From: a virus
DNA: 37,457 nt
IMG/VR virus record: IMGVR_UViG_3300033141_003291
Location: 1 to 37,457 of that record
Strand: one strand, 5' to 3'
Shown one piece after another: positions 1 to 7,782 of this stretch. Within the stretch, counting starts at the first letter, position 1; every line of letters starts with the position of its first letter. Under the pieces are notes generated by a model, which was not told the origin of the DNA, ran no database searches, and worked only from the letters and a program-made list of their open reading frames with translations. The position numbers and the translations under genes were made by a program.

Positions 1-1
1 T

Positions 2-418
2 GTCTGTGGAAAAGGTCCAACCTGGCGATTGGATGAAATTGTAACAAAAAATGGTGTGAAAGTCTTAGCTCTTGGAACTGGTAGTAAGATAAGGGGTCGT
101 AAATTTGGAGTTTACAGACCTGATCTCTTGATCGGTGACGATCTTGAAAACGGTGATATGATTCGCTCTCCTACTACTAGAGAATTCATAAGATACCAAT
201 GGTTTGACAAAGACTTAATGTTTGCAGGTGGTGAAGAAGGTACTAGCACAGATTTCATTGTAGTTGGTACTATTTTGGGTAAAGATTCCCTTCTTCATGC
301 TCTGACTGACCCTTCTCAGTATCCAGAATGGACTAGTGTCAGGTTTTCAGCAGTAGAGCAATTTTCGGATTCTCCACTGTGGGATGAGTGGGCTTCACTA
401 TACCGATCCATACTATGA
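2..418 (+). CDS. terL: Terminase large subunit, ATPase part (5' partial, frame broken)
   Basis: Open from the left edge; the true start lies outside the window. The protein is the C-terminal half of the TerL ATPase domain that powers DNA packaging. I see a Walker B-like LLIGDDLE, then a coupling-type segment ending VVGTIL, then the PLWDEW segment that usually closes the ATPase domain. The frame stops at 416-418 just after ASLY, while the nuclease domain continues in a frame one base further on. A single extra base, or a +1 ribosomal shift, would join them into one normal TerL with no residues missing. Whether the protein is really split cannot be decided from one sequence. Confidence 0.85.
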   Translation, partial: VCGKGPTWRLDEIVTKNGVKVLALGTGSKIRGRKFGVYRPDLLIGDDLENGDMIRSPTTREFIRYQWFDKDLMFAGGEEGTSTDFIVVGTILGKDSLLHALTDPSQYPEWTSVRFSAVEQFSDSPLWDEWASLYRSIL

Positions 419-1109
419 TTTAATGATATGGAAATATATGTCTCCAAGTGCTTTTGCGAGTGAGAAGCAGAACAACCCGTATGATCCAACAAAGATTTTG
501 GTTACAAGAGATCAACTGCATTTTGAAGATTTTAGAAGGAATGAGAAGATACAAGGCATCCTCAAAAATGCAAGGTATTTCGGGGCTTTAGATCCAAGCC
601 TAGGTAAGAAGGGTGGAGATTATTCCTGTATTTGCACTCTTGCTAGAGATCCAAAGACAGGATTTGTATTTGTAGTTGATTTTTTTCTTAAGAGAGCTAG
701 TGTAGATGACCAAATAAATGCAATACTGGCTCTCCATCAGAAATATAAATATATGCGTTTTGCTGTTGAAGTGAATGCCTTTCAACTTGTGGTGGCTGAC
801 GCTTTAAGAAAGAAATCAAGAGAACTTGGCTTTTATGTCCCAATTCAAGAAATAAAAAATTATTCTGATAAGAAGATGCGGTTTGAAGGGATAATTCCGC
901 ATTTGACTGACGGGACTATCGTTTTTGATTTGAATAAAGAAAGACAGTCTCAGCAATATTCAATGGCAATTGAACAGATTACTACATTTACTGGAGAGGA
1001 GTCTGGGAAGTTTAGCCATGATGATGCTATTGATTCATTAGTTATGAGTTTTGAAATTGCAAAGAAGCCGAAGTTTAGGAGATTGTATAGACTGACCAAG
1101 GAGATTTAA
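384..1109 (+). CDS. terL: Terminase large subunit, nuclease part
   Basis: RNase H-like nuclease domain of TerL, which cuts concatemeric phage DNA during packaging. The linker segment with FASEKQNNP is followed by GALDPSLGKKGGDYS (first catalytic Asp), AVEVNAFQ (catalytic Glu) and HDDAIDSLV (last catalytic Asp), in the family order and spacing. The ATG at 384 overlaps the upstream ATPase frame by 35 nt and has only a weak purine-rich stretch before it. It is therefore more likely the continuation of the same gene after a +1 frame change than an independent start. All catalytic acids are present, so the domain looks functional. Confidence 0.88.
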   Translation: MSGLHYTDPYYDLMIWKYMSPSAFASEKQNNPYDPTKILVTRDQLHFEDFRRNEKIQGILKNARYFGALDPSLGKKGGDYSCICTLARDPKTGFVFVVDFFLKRASVDDQINAILALHQKYKYMRFAVEVNAFQLVVADALRKKSRELGFYVPIQEIKNYSDKKMRFEGIIPHLTDGTIVFDLNKERQSQQYSMAIEQITTFTGEESGKFSHDDAIDSLVMSFEIAKKPKFRRLYRLTKEI

Positions 1110-1111
1110 TT

Positions 1112-1330
1112 ATGGCAAGACTAACCGCTAGTGAAAAGAAGTGGCAAGCCGAAGAAGATGCGAGAACTTTGCTTCGAGCTGTTGAGATTGAGAATTCCAA
1201 GACTAGAAAAAAGGCTGCCTTAAAAGAGATTAAAAAGATAGAAGAACAAGCTAAAACTACTATTCAGACTACTAGAAAAATAGTCAAGAAGACTCCTCAA
1301 AGAAAGGCTAAAGGAAGAAAAAGGAAATAA
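1112..1330 (+). CDS. Small Lys/Arg-rich protein, unknown function
   Basis: A 72-residue protein starting 2 nt after the terminase stop, with AAGGAG about 8 nt upstream of the ATG. It is very basic, predicted mostly helical (KKWQAEEDARTLLRAVEIE is amphipathic) and ends in a KGRKRK tail. I do not recognise a family. Its place between TerL and portal is where small terminases or packaging accessory proteins can sit, but nothing in it proves that. Other tiny basic proteins occur at 28.4-29.5 kb. The gene is followed immediately by the promoter of an inserted endonuclease gene. Confidence 0.7.
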   Translation: MARLTASEKKWQAEEDARTLLRAVEIENSKTRKKAALKEIKKIEEQAKTTIQTTRKIVKKTPQRKAKGRKRK

Positions 1331-1333
1331 AAC

Positions 1334-1361
1334 TTGACATTTTTAAAATAATGATTATACT
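1334..1361 (+). promoter_or_regulatory. Sigma70-type promoter for endonuclease gene, leaderless geometry
   Basis: TTGACA at 1334-1339, 16 nt spacer, TATACT at 1356-1361, then 6 nt to the ATG at 1368. A start point 7 nt after the -10 box falls on the A of the ATG, so the mRNA would have no leader, and no Shine-Dalgarno sequence is present. The same arrangement precedes the genes at 7783 and 25095. Confidence 0.75.
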
Positions 1362-1367
1362 ATAAGT

Positions 1368-2207
1368 ATGAAAAGACTCACTTATGATTTTATAAAATCT
1401 CAGTTTGAAAAGGAAGGATATACACTTTTAACTAAAGAATACAAAGATGCTTTTCAAAAATTAGAATATGTCTGTCCTAATGGGCATAAGCATTCAATAA
1501 TATGGAATCACTGGCAACAAGGTCATAGATGTCCATATTGTTCAAATAGGATTAAAAAAACAATAGAAGAAATAAGGAAAAGTTTTGAATCTGAAGGTTA
1601 TACTCTACTAACTGAAGAATACAAAAACAATAAACAAAAGTTGGAGTACATTTGTTCTAATGGACATAAGCATTCAATCACATGGAACGACTGGCGAAGT
1701 GGAACAAGATGTCCTTATTGTGCAAAATGTGCTAAAAAGACGATAGAAGAAGTTAGAGAAGCATTTGAAAAAGAAGGTTATACTTTATTAACCAAAATCT
1801 ATAAGAATAATCTCCAAAAATTGGAATGTATTTGTCCTCGGGGACATAGATACTCAATAAAATGGGCCGATTGGTCTCAGGGATATAGATGTGGTAAGTG
1901 TAGGATAAAGTATTATTCTAAAGAAGACTTAGAAAAGTATAGCAATTATAGAGAAGCTATTTGCAATCTAAGTAATCAAATTTATAATAAATATAGATCT
2001 TACATCAATCCAAATAGATATAGGAGAGGTAGATACTCCTACCATCTGGATCATATCTATTCAGTAATAGATGGATTCGAGAATAATGTTCCAATAGATA
2101 TAATATCAAATCCTAATAATTTAAAGCTAATTCCTGCAAAAGAAAATCTTTTCAAACATGGCAAATCTTATATATCAAAAATGCTTCTCTATCACCTAGC
2201 AATTTAA
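1368..2207 (+). CDS. HNH homing endonuclease with three zinc-finger modules
   Basis: A 279-residue free-standing endonuclease. Three tandem ~65-residue modules fill residues 1-185. Each has an amphipathic helix (..IEEIRKSFESEGYTLLT), a YKN..QKLEY strand and a treble-clef-like finger C-x-x-G-H-x(13-17)-C-x-x-C. The modules resemble DUF723-type zinc-binding repeats of phage endonucleases. The last third holds YHLDHIYSVIDGF, ISNPNNLKLI and an N/K end, an HNH catalytic motif in which DH and N residues bind metal. It lies between the basic gene and the portal gene and breaks neither. It has its own leaderless-type promoter. The final 27 nt are identical to those of the copies ending at 26123 and 32918. 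Confidence 0.85.
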   Translation: MKRLTYDFIKSQFEKEGYTLLTKEYKDAFQKLEYVCPNGHKHSIIWNHWQQGHRCPYCSNRIKKTIEEIRKSFESEGYTLLTEEYKNNKQKLEYICSNGHKHSITWNDWRSGTRCPYCAKCAKKTIEEVREAFEKEGYTLLTKIYKNNLQKLECICPRGHRYSIKWADWSQGYRCGKCRIKYYSKEDLEKYSNYREAICNLSNQIYNKYRSYINPNRYRRGRYSYHLDHIYSVIDGFENNVPIDIISNPNNLKLIPAKENLFKHGKSYISKMLLYHLAI

Positions 2208-2268
2208 TTAAGTATAATCATCTTAATATAATAGATAAAATCTCAATCAATTAGGAGAAAAGTATATT

Positions 2269-3810
2269 ATGGCAGAAATTAAAAAAATAAAGTTAGCAGA
2301 AAGAAGACATCCATTGTTTGAAGAGAATCTACCCCTCTGGGAACTTTACCAATCTGCTGTGCTTGGTGGTGATGATTTTATCAATGATTCTAATCTTTTC
2401 TCACACCGTCTAGAGGAGTCTGAAGACTTTGAGGAGAGATTGGAACGAGCTTTTTTCCTGAATTTTTGCAGTACCATTCCAACTATTTATAATTTCTACA
2501 TTTTTAAGGAAAAAATAGGTCGTAGTGCTGACCCTCTCTTGGAGAGATTCAGAAGAGACATTGATAGACGTAATACTGACATTACGGATTTTATTCGTAG
2601 AGTCGGATTTTTATCTTCCATTTATGGAGTAATGCATGTTCTAGTAGATGTCCCACCAGCAGGTGGTAGAATACTGACCAAAGCTGAAGATAAAGAAATA
2701 TATCCATATTGTAGTCTAATTTTTCCACAAGATCTGGTTGACTGGTCTCTAGATGCGTACTCGAACTATAATTGGGTGATAATCAAGAGCACCTATTACA
2801 GAGATGAAGATCCTACGGTTGAAAGATCAACGGAGACTCACTATAAATTAATCACTAAGACAGAGTGGAGAGTTGAGGATGAAGATGGTAATATCGTAAA
2901 ATTTGAAGATGGAAGTCCCAGTTCAGGAACTAATGAATTGGGAATTATCCCCATCGCAACCATCTATCATCAAGATATAAATAGTGATAAGATTGGTGAG
3001 TCAATGTTAAAAGACATCGTGTACATCAATAGAGCAATTCTCAATTGGTGCTCATGTATTGATGAACAAATTGAGAGACAGACATTTTCTCAACTTGTCG
3101 TTCCAGACAATGGAGAGTTAGCAGAAGAAGACGAAACTGGTTCTGGAGATCCACTCTACAAAATCGGTACTTCTTCAATCTGGACATTTCCATCCGATTC
3201 TGCAAATCCACCCCAGTTTATTTCTCCAAATGTTGGAAATATCAGCACTATCTGGAATCTGGTAGTTGATCATATAAAGGAAATATTCAGAATGGCAGGG
3301 TTGGTTGGTTCCAGCCAGGACTTGTATGTTTCCCAATCGGGTAGAGCTGCCCAGATGGGATTTATGGGTGTCAATTCTGCACTAGCAGACAAAGCTAAGA
3401 AATATCAGAAATTAGAAAATGATATCAGCAGGTTGGCCTATCTCCAGCTTGGAAAGAACCCAGATGACTTTGAAGAAGTTAAGTATCCTGACACATTTGA
3501 TGTGGGTACATTGTCTGATGAACTGGATTCTTACTTCAGAGTAATGCGTGCTGATTTTTCCGAGACATTGAACAAGCAGTTAATGAAGAATATTGCACGA
3601 AGGGCAGTTCCATTGGCTCCGCCAGTCGTGCGTGCTACAATAGAGAAGGAAATTGAGGCTGGAGATGGGAAAATAAGCAATGTTTCTTCTACAGAGCCGG
3701 AAGGTCAAGTTGGTAATCCTAACGTTGACCAATTGGCTGATGTGTATAAAACTACACAGCAAAAGAAGAAAGAGCAAACTAGCCACAGAATAGAAAAATC
3801 TTCAATGTAA
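2269..3810 (+). CDS. Portal protein
   Basis: A 513-residue protein directly before the scaffold and capsid genes, the usual place of the portal, the dodecameric ring through which DNA enters the head. Length and layout fit portals of siphophages: an N-terminal alpha/beta part (about 1-260), a helical stem around 320-350 with IWNLVVDHIKEIFRMAGLVG, then SGRAAQMGFMGVNSALADKAK and a long helix of the wing/stem. The C-terminus is polar and likely disordered. AGGAG lies 11 nt before the ATG, a longer spacing than its neighbours use. No single motif proves the assignment; size, position and the helix pattern carry it. Confidence 0.8.
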   Translation: MAEIKKIKLAERRHPLFEENLPLWELYQSAVLGGDDFINDSNLFSHRLEESEDFEERLERAFFLNFCSTIPTIYNFYIFKEKIGRSADPLLERFRRDIDRRNTDITDFIRRVGFLSSIYGVMHVLVDVPPAGGRILTKAEDKEIYPYCSLIFPQDLVDWSLDAYSNYNWVIIKSTYYRDEDPTVERSTETHYKLITKTEWRVEDEDGNIVKFEDGSPSSGTNELGIIPIATIYHQDINSDKIGESMLKDIVYINRAILNWCSCIDEQIERQTFSQLVVPDNGELAEEDETGSGDPLYKIGTSSIWTFPSDSANPPQFISPNVGNISTIWNLVVDHIKEIFRMAGLVGSSQDLYVSQSGRAAQMGFMGVNSALADKAKKYQKLENDISRLAYLQLGKNPDDFEEVKYPDTFDVGTLSDELDSYFRVMRADFSETLNKQLMKNIARRAVPLAPPVVRATIEKEIEAGDGKISNVSSTEPEGQVGNPNVDQLADVYKTTQQKKKEQTSHRIEKSSM

Positions 3811-3860
3811 CTGGTAATGGAGTTGCCAGAAAACAAAAGAAAGTCGGAGGGCTTAAATAA

Positions 3861-4823
3861 ATGGGTATAGAGAATAAAGAATTATTGGAAGAAGCTGGAA
3901 AGCTTGAGATTAATGTGGATGATTTTGAATCAGAAGATGATTTGAAAGAAGCAATTGAGACCAAGAAAGAAGAAATCCAGAAAGAAAAAGAAAATGATAT
4001 AAACTATTGGAAAGAGAGAGCTAAATATTTAGAACAGGAATCCAAGAAAGCATTTGAGGCTCGTGATATTACCAAAAAAGAACGAAGGAAATTACAGGAG
4101 AAAATAAAAGAATTTGAAAAACAACTTAGTAATTCACCATCAAAAGAAGAGTTTGAAAAAATTCAATCTAGACTTAAGGAAACTGAAGAGCAACTTTCAG
4201 AATACAGAGCAAAAGAAGAAGAAGAAGAATTAAAGAAGAAAACTGAAGTTGAACGAGTCAAGATAAATTTTGAGAAGCAGCTTGAGAATTTCAGAAAAGA
4301 AATGGAAGCTAAACTGGCTGAAAAGGATAAAGTTGTAGAAGAGTTTAATAAGAAACTTAAAGAAAAAGATACTAATATTGCTAGGTTACAACAGGCTAGA
4401 TTAAGAGCTGAATTAATAGAAGCTGCTACTAAGTTTGAAGCATATAATCCTACACAAATTTATTATCTACTGAAAGAGAAATTTCAGTATGATGATAATT
4501 TGGATAAATTTGTAAATCTTATTACTGATCCTAAAACGGGAAAACTAACTGGAGAGTTGGATGTAATAGAGACTGTAGAAGAGTTTCTTAAAGACCCAAC
4601 AAATGCCAACCTTGTGAAATCTTCAGCTAACAAGGGAGGCACTGGTCATAAAGAAACTCAAAAGCCTTCTGGAGGGAAGAAACTAAAGGGCAAAGGGTAT
4701 AATCCCAATGACCCTGAGCTTATAGCTCAAGCTGAAGAAAGAGGTCTTGAAGTTGAAGACTATATTGAGATTCTTCAACTGAGAGATGAGAAAATGAAGA
4801 GGATTAGAGAACAAAAAGACTAA
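3861..4823 (+). CDS. Capsid scaffold protein (coiled coil)
   Basis: A 320-residue, strongly charged protein. Residues about 25-200 form a nearly unbroken Glu/Lys-rich coiled coil with heptad leucines. This is followed by a compact part (FEAYNPTQIYYLLKEKFQYD) and a flexible Gly/Lys-rich tail ending in EKMKRIREQKD, a basic helical end of the kind scaffolds use to bind coat protein. Placed between portal and decoration/coat genes, it fits the internal scaffold that shapes the procapsid. GGAGG lies 10 nt before the ATG. A minor structural coiled-coil protein is the alternative; no protease domain is present. Confidence 0.8.
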   Translation: MGIENKELLEEAGKLEINVDDFESEDDLKEAIETKKEEIQKEKENDINYWKERAKYLEQESKKAFEARDITKKERRKLQEKIKEFEKQLSNSPSKEEFEKIQSRLKETEEQLSEYRAKEEEEELKKKTEVERVKINFEKQLENFRKEMEAKLAEKDKVVEEFNKKLKEKDTNIARLQQARLRAELIEAATKFEAYNPTQIYYLLKEKFQYDDNLDKFVNLITDPKTGKLTGELDVIETVEEFLKDPTNANLVKSSANKGGTGHKETQKPSGGKKLKGKGYNPNDPELIAQAEERGLEVEDYIEILQLRDEKMKRIREQKD

Positions 4824-4851
4824 TCCATCTTGAACAAGGAGGGAACCACTT

Positions 4852-5328
4852 ATGGCACAGGTTCGCTATGGACACGTCAGAGGTCCAGGAAAAGGCATCG
4901 AAGTTCCGCTTACTGCTAACCAGTACTTCCATGAGCGTGGTGGGCATTTTGTGAAACTTGTTGCCGGTAATGCTTCTCTGTGTGCAACCGGTGATGCTGT
5001 CGTCTTCGGATGGGCTGAATCACCAAAACATGCAGATGGCTATAGTTCCTGGAAAGGCTCTGCTACCGCTGAAGCTGACAAATTGTTTGTCATTTCAGGT
5101 CTGGAAGATGTCTTTGAATTGCCTGTTAATGAAGGTAATGCAAGCCTGGCTGCAAGTTGGGTTGGCCGTGGTGCTGGAATCGTTAATAGCGGTTCTACCT
5201 ATACACTTATTCAGAAGGCCAAAATCGGTGGAAGTATTACTGCTTCTCCGCTCTCTATTGTTGGTGTAGATACGACCAACAAGACAGTTCAAGTGAAAAT
5301 TAAACCTGGGAAGCTCCAGGCTAATTAA
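4852..5328 (+). CDS. Probable capsid decoration or stabilisation protein
   Basis: A 158-residue protein rich in Gly, Ala, Ser and Val with a beta-strand pattern and no charged helix, unlike its neighbours. It sits between scaffold and major capsid genes, where head decoration proteins usually lie. AAGGAGG upstream of the ATG is strong, as expected for a protein needed in many copies. Codon use is richer in G+C than in the accessory genes, as in the MCP. The assignment rests on position, size and composition; I see no diagnostic motif. Confidence 0.6.
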   Translation: MAQVRYGHVRGPGKGIEVPLTANQYFHERGGHFVKLVAGNASLCATGDAVVFGWAESPKHADGYSSWKGSATAEADKLFVISGLEDVFELPVNEGNASLAASWVGRGAGIVNSGSTYTLIQKAKIGGSITASPLSIVGVDTTNKTVQVKIKPGKLQAN

Positions 5329-5346
5329 TAAGGAGGTGTAACTTGT

Positions 5347-7688
5347 ATGGCAGGCGTACATCGTAATCAATCAGAGAAAACTGCTCGCCTGCTAATAATA
5401 AAAAATTAGCAGTAAATAGGTTGCATATTTTCTATATCTTTGAGGAAAAATATGGTTAAGTGTCTATTATGTAATAAAGAAATGAGAATAGTTAATAATT
5501 TTCATTTGGAATCTATCCATAAAATAACATTTAGGGAATATAAGGAGATGTTTCCAGAGGCTAAAACTCATTCAGATTCTACAATAAAAAAGATGAAATA
5601 TAGTAGTAGGATATCTCAAATAGGTAGAAAGTACTCACTTGAATCAAGAAAAAAGATGAGCAATACTAGGAAGAGATTGATAGCTTCTGGCAAAGTCGTC
5701 ACTCCTTTTATGATTGAAGATAAGCATGGAGAAAATAATCCAGCTTGGGGAAATAATAGACGAACTAATGATGAAATAAGAAAAACCAAGGAGAAACTCA
5801 GTAAGATAATAACAGATTATACTATGAACAATAAGATGAATTATCAATATGGTAGTTTTATTTCTAATAAGTTAAATAAGAAATTTCATTTTAGAAGCTC
5901 TTATGAGATGAGATTTTTTAAGATTATAGATAGTCTACCTTTTATTGTTTCATACGACTATGAGTGTGTTAGAATACCATACTCTTATAATGGAATTACT
6001 AGAACATATATCCCAGATTTTCTATTGAAGTGTTCTGATAATAAAACTGTGGTAGTAGAAGTTGGGACTATCTCGTTTAAATTATACAAGACTTCTGAAA
6101 TGGAATATAAATATTCTGCTGCAATAGATTATTGTAAAGATAAAGGATTTGATTTTGTAGTCGTTACTGAGGATTCCTTAAAGGATATGGAAGATATGAA
6201 AAATTCGGTGAATTGCTGGGACGACTTAAGCCAACTTTGCCACAACATAACTGGAAACGGTAAGTGTGACGGCTTAAAAAATAAGTTGGTAGTAGAGTCA
6301 ATCAGCAGCCAAGTCCCTGAAAGGTCATAAAAGTATGGGAAAGGTTCAACGACTAGAATTTGATGCAGACCAGCAAATAATAATTCCACGAGCGCCGAAC
6401 ACGAAAGTGATGATATAGTCTGGTCTTGTAGGTGACTACAAGAAATCGAGGTTAAATTCCTTGATGATAACAATTACGTTACCGAGGCCATGAAGAAGGA
6501 TGCCTACGTTTGGTTCTGGGAAAAGTATGAAGAAGTACCTCCCAAACATGAGCAACTTTTTGACGTGGTTCCGTCTGACGCAGCTTACTCCAAGTTCACC
6601 TCAGCTATTGGCTTGGGTGAGCTTCTGGAAAAACCTGAAGGAGAGGATCTCAAAACTGATGCTCCTCTGGAAAACTACACAATAGTGTGTAAAAACCGTT
6701 CCTTCGGGCGAATCGTCAGATTTTCATATGAGACTGTCAAGGATGCTCAGAAACCTGCAAATATTCTGGCAGACACAGTTGGTTCGTGGGGTCGTATGGT
6801 TCCGATTACAAAAGAGAAATTTTATGCGAAGTTTTTCAACTATGGTGCAATGACTGCTGGTAATGATGTATTCGATAACTCCATCACTGGTGTTATTACT
6901 GATTCGTCTGGAGATTTGATCTACGATGGCAAGGCTTTCTTTGCTACGGACCATCCAGATAGGGTTGGGAATACATACTCGAATTATTCAGCATCTAATT
7001 CACTTACGCATTCTAATCTCAAAACGGTATATACGACTTATACTACGACTAACAACAGGGACGAGAGGGGCGAAGTCATTGACTTGCTCCCCGATGTTTT
7101 ATTGATTCCGCCTGCATTGAAGTTTACTGCTCAGGAAATCCTGAACACGACTTTGATTCCCAATAGTGCGGACAATACTACTAACGTTCTTGCAGCCATT
7201 GTTGAACCACTCGAATGGGCATATCTGACCGATACGGACGGTTGGTTTCTCGGTAGGAGAAAAATGGGTTTGATGGCGACACAGAGGGAAGATGTTACTA
7301 TCGATTTCTGGCAGGATGAAACTTCTAAGGATTATTTTGCCAGCGTGTTTACCAGGTTCGGCGGTTGTGTAACCAATTGGAGATTTTGTAATAGAAGTCT
7401 CCCTGAATCGAGAGATTCAGAAAACAACGGGGTGAATTGCTGGAAACTCCATTTCATAATGGACAACCAGCAGCCAAGCTTGAGCAGAAATGCTCTTGAA
7501 GGTTCAGAGACTAGTGGACGATCCCTAACAGAGAATGCTGAGGGAAGTAATTCCACCACGAGTGCCCTGCTCCCAGTATATGGGATGAAGATATAGTCCG
7601 AGCTACATAGTAATATGTAGAAACAGAATTTAAATGGTTCTGTGATAACAATACTGTCTGGTATGCAAACAACATAGCATCATCCTAA
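5347..7688 (+). CDS. Major capsid protein, interrupted by two group I introns
   Basis: Spliced gene for the head shell protein. Proposed exons are 5347-5407, 6479-7384 and 7657-7688, together 999 nt or 333 codons with stop. Exon 1 starts behind AAGGAGGTG with an 8-nt spacer and begins MAGVHRNQSEKTARL. Exon 2 carries DVLLIPPALKFTAQEIL and MGLMATQREDVTIDFWQD and ends GGCVTNWR; it resembles the Mu gpT-like capsid family. Exon 3 adds FWYANNIASS. Both junctions split a codon after its first base, and joining removes the stop at 5407-5409 and the intron-encoded tail at 7385-7596. The 3' splice sites are well supported. The first 5' splice site is chosen by reading phase and is the least certain point. 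Confidence 0.85.
5408..6478 (+). ncRNA. Group I intron 1 of the MCP gene (with endonuclease ORF)
   Basis: Self-splicing intron. Core elements in order: P-like AATTGCTGGG near 6211-6220, Q-like AATCAGCAGCCAAG at 6300-6313, R-like GGTTCAACGACTAGA at 6343-6357 and S-like GATATAGTC at 6412-6420; the R and S strands pair as P7. A terminal hairpin ATCGAGG/CCTTGAT lies at 6445-6465. The last 13 nt, starting GATAACAAT and ending in G at 6478, match the end of intron 2. A P2-like stem near 5427-5441 pairs with about 6186-6199, placing the ORF in its loop. The 5' end is inferred from phase: only T5371 or T5407 fit, and the guide pairing there is weak. Confidence 0.85.
5452..6330 (+). CDS. Intron-encoded homing endonuclease, PD-(D/E)XK type
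   Basis: Encoded inside MCP intron 1. I place the start at ATG 5452 behind TGAGGA; an in-frame TTG at 5440 is possible. Domains in order: an N-terminal Ros/MucR-like C2H2 finger (CLLCNKEM then HLESIH), a NUMOD3-like stretch around GENNPAWG, and a nuclease part with SYEMRFF, TYIPDFLL and VVVEVG, reading as E...PD...E-x-x of the PD-(D/E)XK fold. The usual last Lys is replaced by Gly. The final ~40 residues are encoded by the intron's catalytic core and are probably not under protein selection. It should cut intronless MCP alleles and spread the intron. Confidence 0.75.
   Translation: MVKCLLCNKEMRIVNNFHLESIHKITFREYKEMFPEAKTHSDSTIKKMKYSSRISQIGRKYSLESRKKMSNTRKRLIASGKVVTPFMIEDKHGENNPAWGNNRRTNDEIRKTKEKLSKIITDYTMNNKMNYQYGSFISNKLNKKFHFRSSYEMRFFKIIDSLPFIVSYDYECVRIPYSYNGITRTYIPDFLLKCSDNKTVVVEVGTISFKLYKTSEMEYKYSAAIDYCKDKGFDFVVVTEDSLKDMEDMKNSVNCWDDLSQLCHNITGNGKCDGLKNKLVVESISSQVPERS
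7385..7656 (+). ncRNA. Group I intron 2 of the MCP gene (no ORF)
   Basis: A 272-nt ribozyme. P1: exon end GGAGAT pairs with the guide GTCTCC at 7397-7402, with the expected U-G pair at the cut after T7384. P2: CTGAATC/GATTCAG at 7403-7420. Core: GAATTGCTGGAAACTCC at 7434-7450 (P), CCAGCAGCCAAGC at 7467-7479 (Q), GGTTCAGAGACTAGT at 7501-7515 (R), GAAGATATAGTCC at 7587-7599 (S). A terminal hairpin CAGAATT/GGTTCTG precedes GATAACAATACTG, whose last G at 7656 is the intron end. The core is close to that of intron 1. Reading straight through gives a false C-terminus up to 7596. Confidence 0.9.
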
Positions 7689-7709
7689 TGTTGCTTGACC
7701 TGATATAAT

Positions 7710-7738
7710 GTAATGGGGAGAAAATTTCTCCCCATTAC
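7710..7738 (+). terminator. Perfect 14-bp hairpin after the MCP gene
   Basis: GTAATGGGGAGAAA at 7710-7723 is the exact reverse complement of 7725-7738. It lies 22 nt after the MCP stop. A run of A rather than T follows, so it is not a textbook intrinsic terminator on the + strand; an mRNA-stabilising 3' hairpin, or a stop against read-through into the endonuclease promoter, is equally possible. Confidence 0.55.
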
Positions 7739-7748
7739 AAAAAAAGAC

Positions 7749-7776
7749 TTGACAAATCAAAAATAATGATTATAAT
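7749..7776 (+). promoter_or_regulatory. Sigma70-type promoter, leaderless geometry
   Basis: TTGACA 7749-7754, 16-nt spacer, TATAAT 7771-7776, 6 nt to the ATG at 7783. The spacer end AATAATGAT is shared with the promoters at 1334 and 25061. This is the closest of the three to consensus. Confidence 0.78.
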
Positions 7777-7782
7777 ACAAGT

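Noticed and set aside
600-785. Minus-strand ORFs such as 600-785, 3580-3786, 34604-35338 and 36948-37295
   Set aside because: They lie opposite strongly supported genes, show no motifs or start signals, and mirror the codon bias of the + strand.
6490-7596. A single 368-residue capsid ORF as the complete MCP
   Set aside because: Its first codons lack the N-terminus found in exon 1 and its last ~70 residues are encoded by group I intron core elements.
5347-7688. Inteins instead of introns in the capsid gene
   Set aside because: The insertions contain in-frame stops and ribozyme core sequences, not intein splicing blocks.
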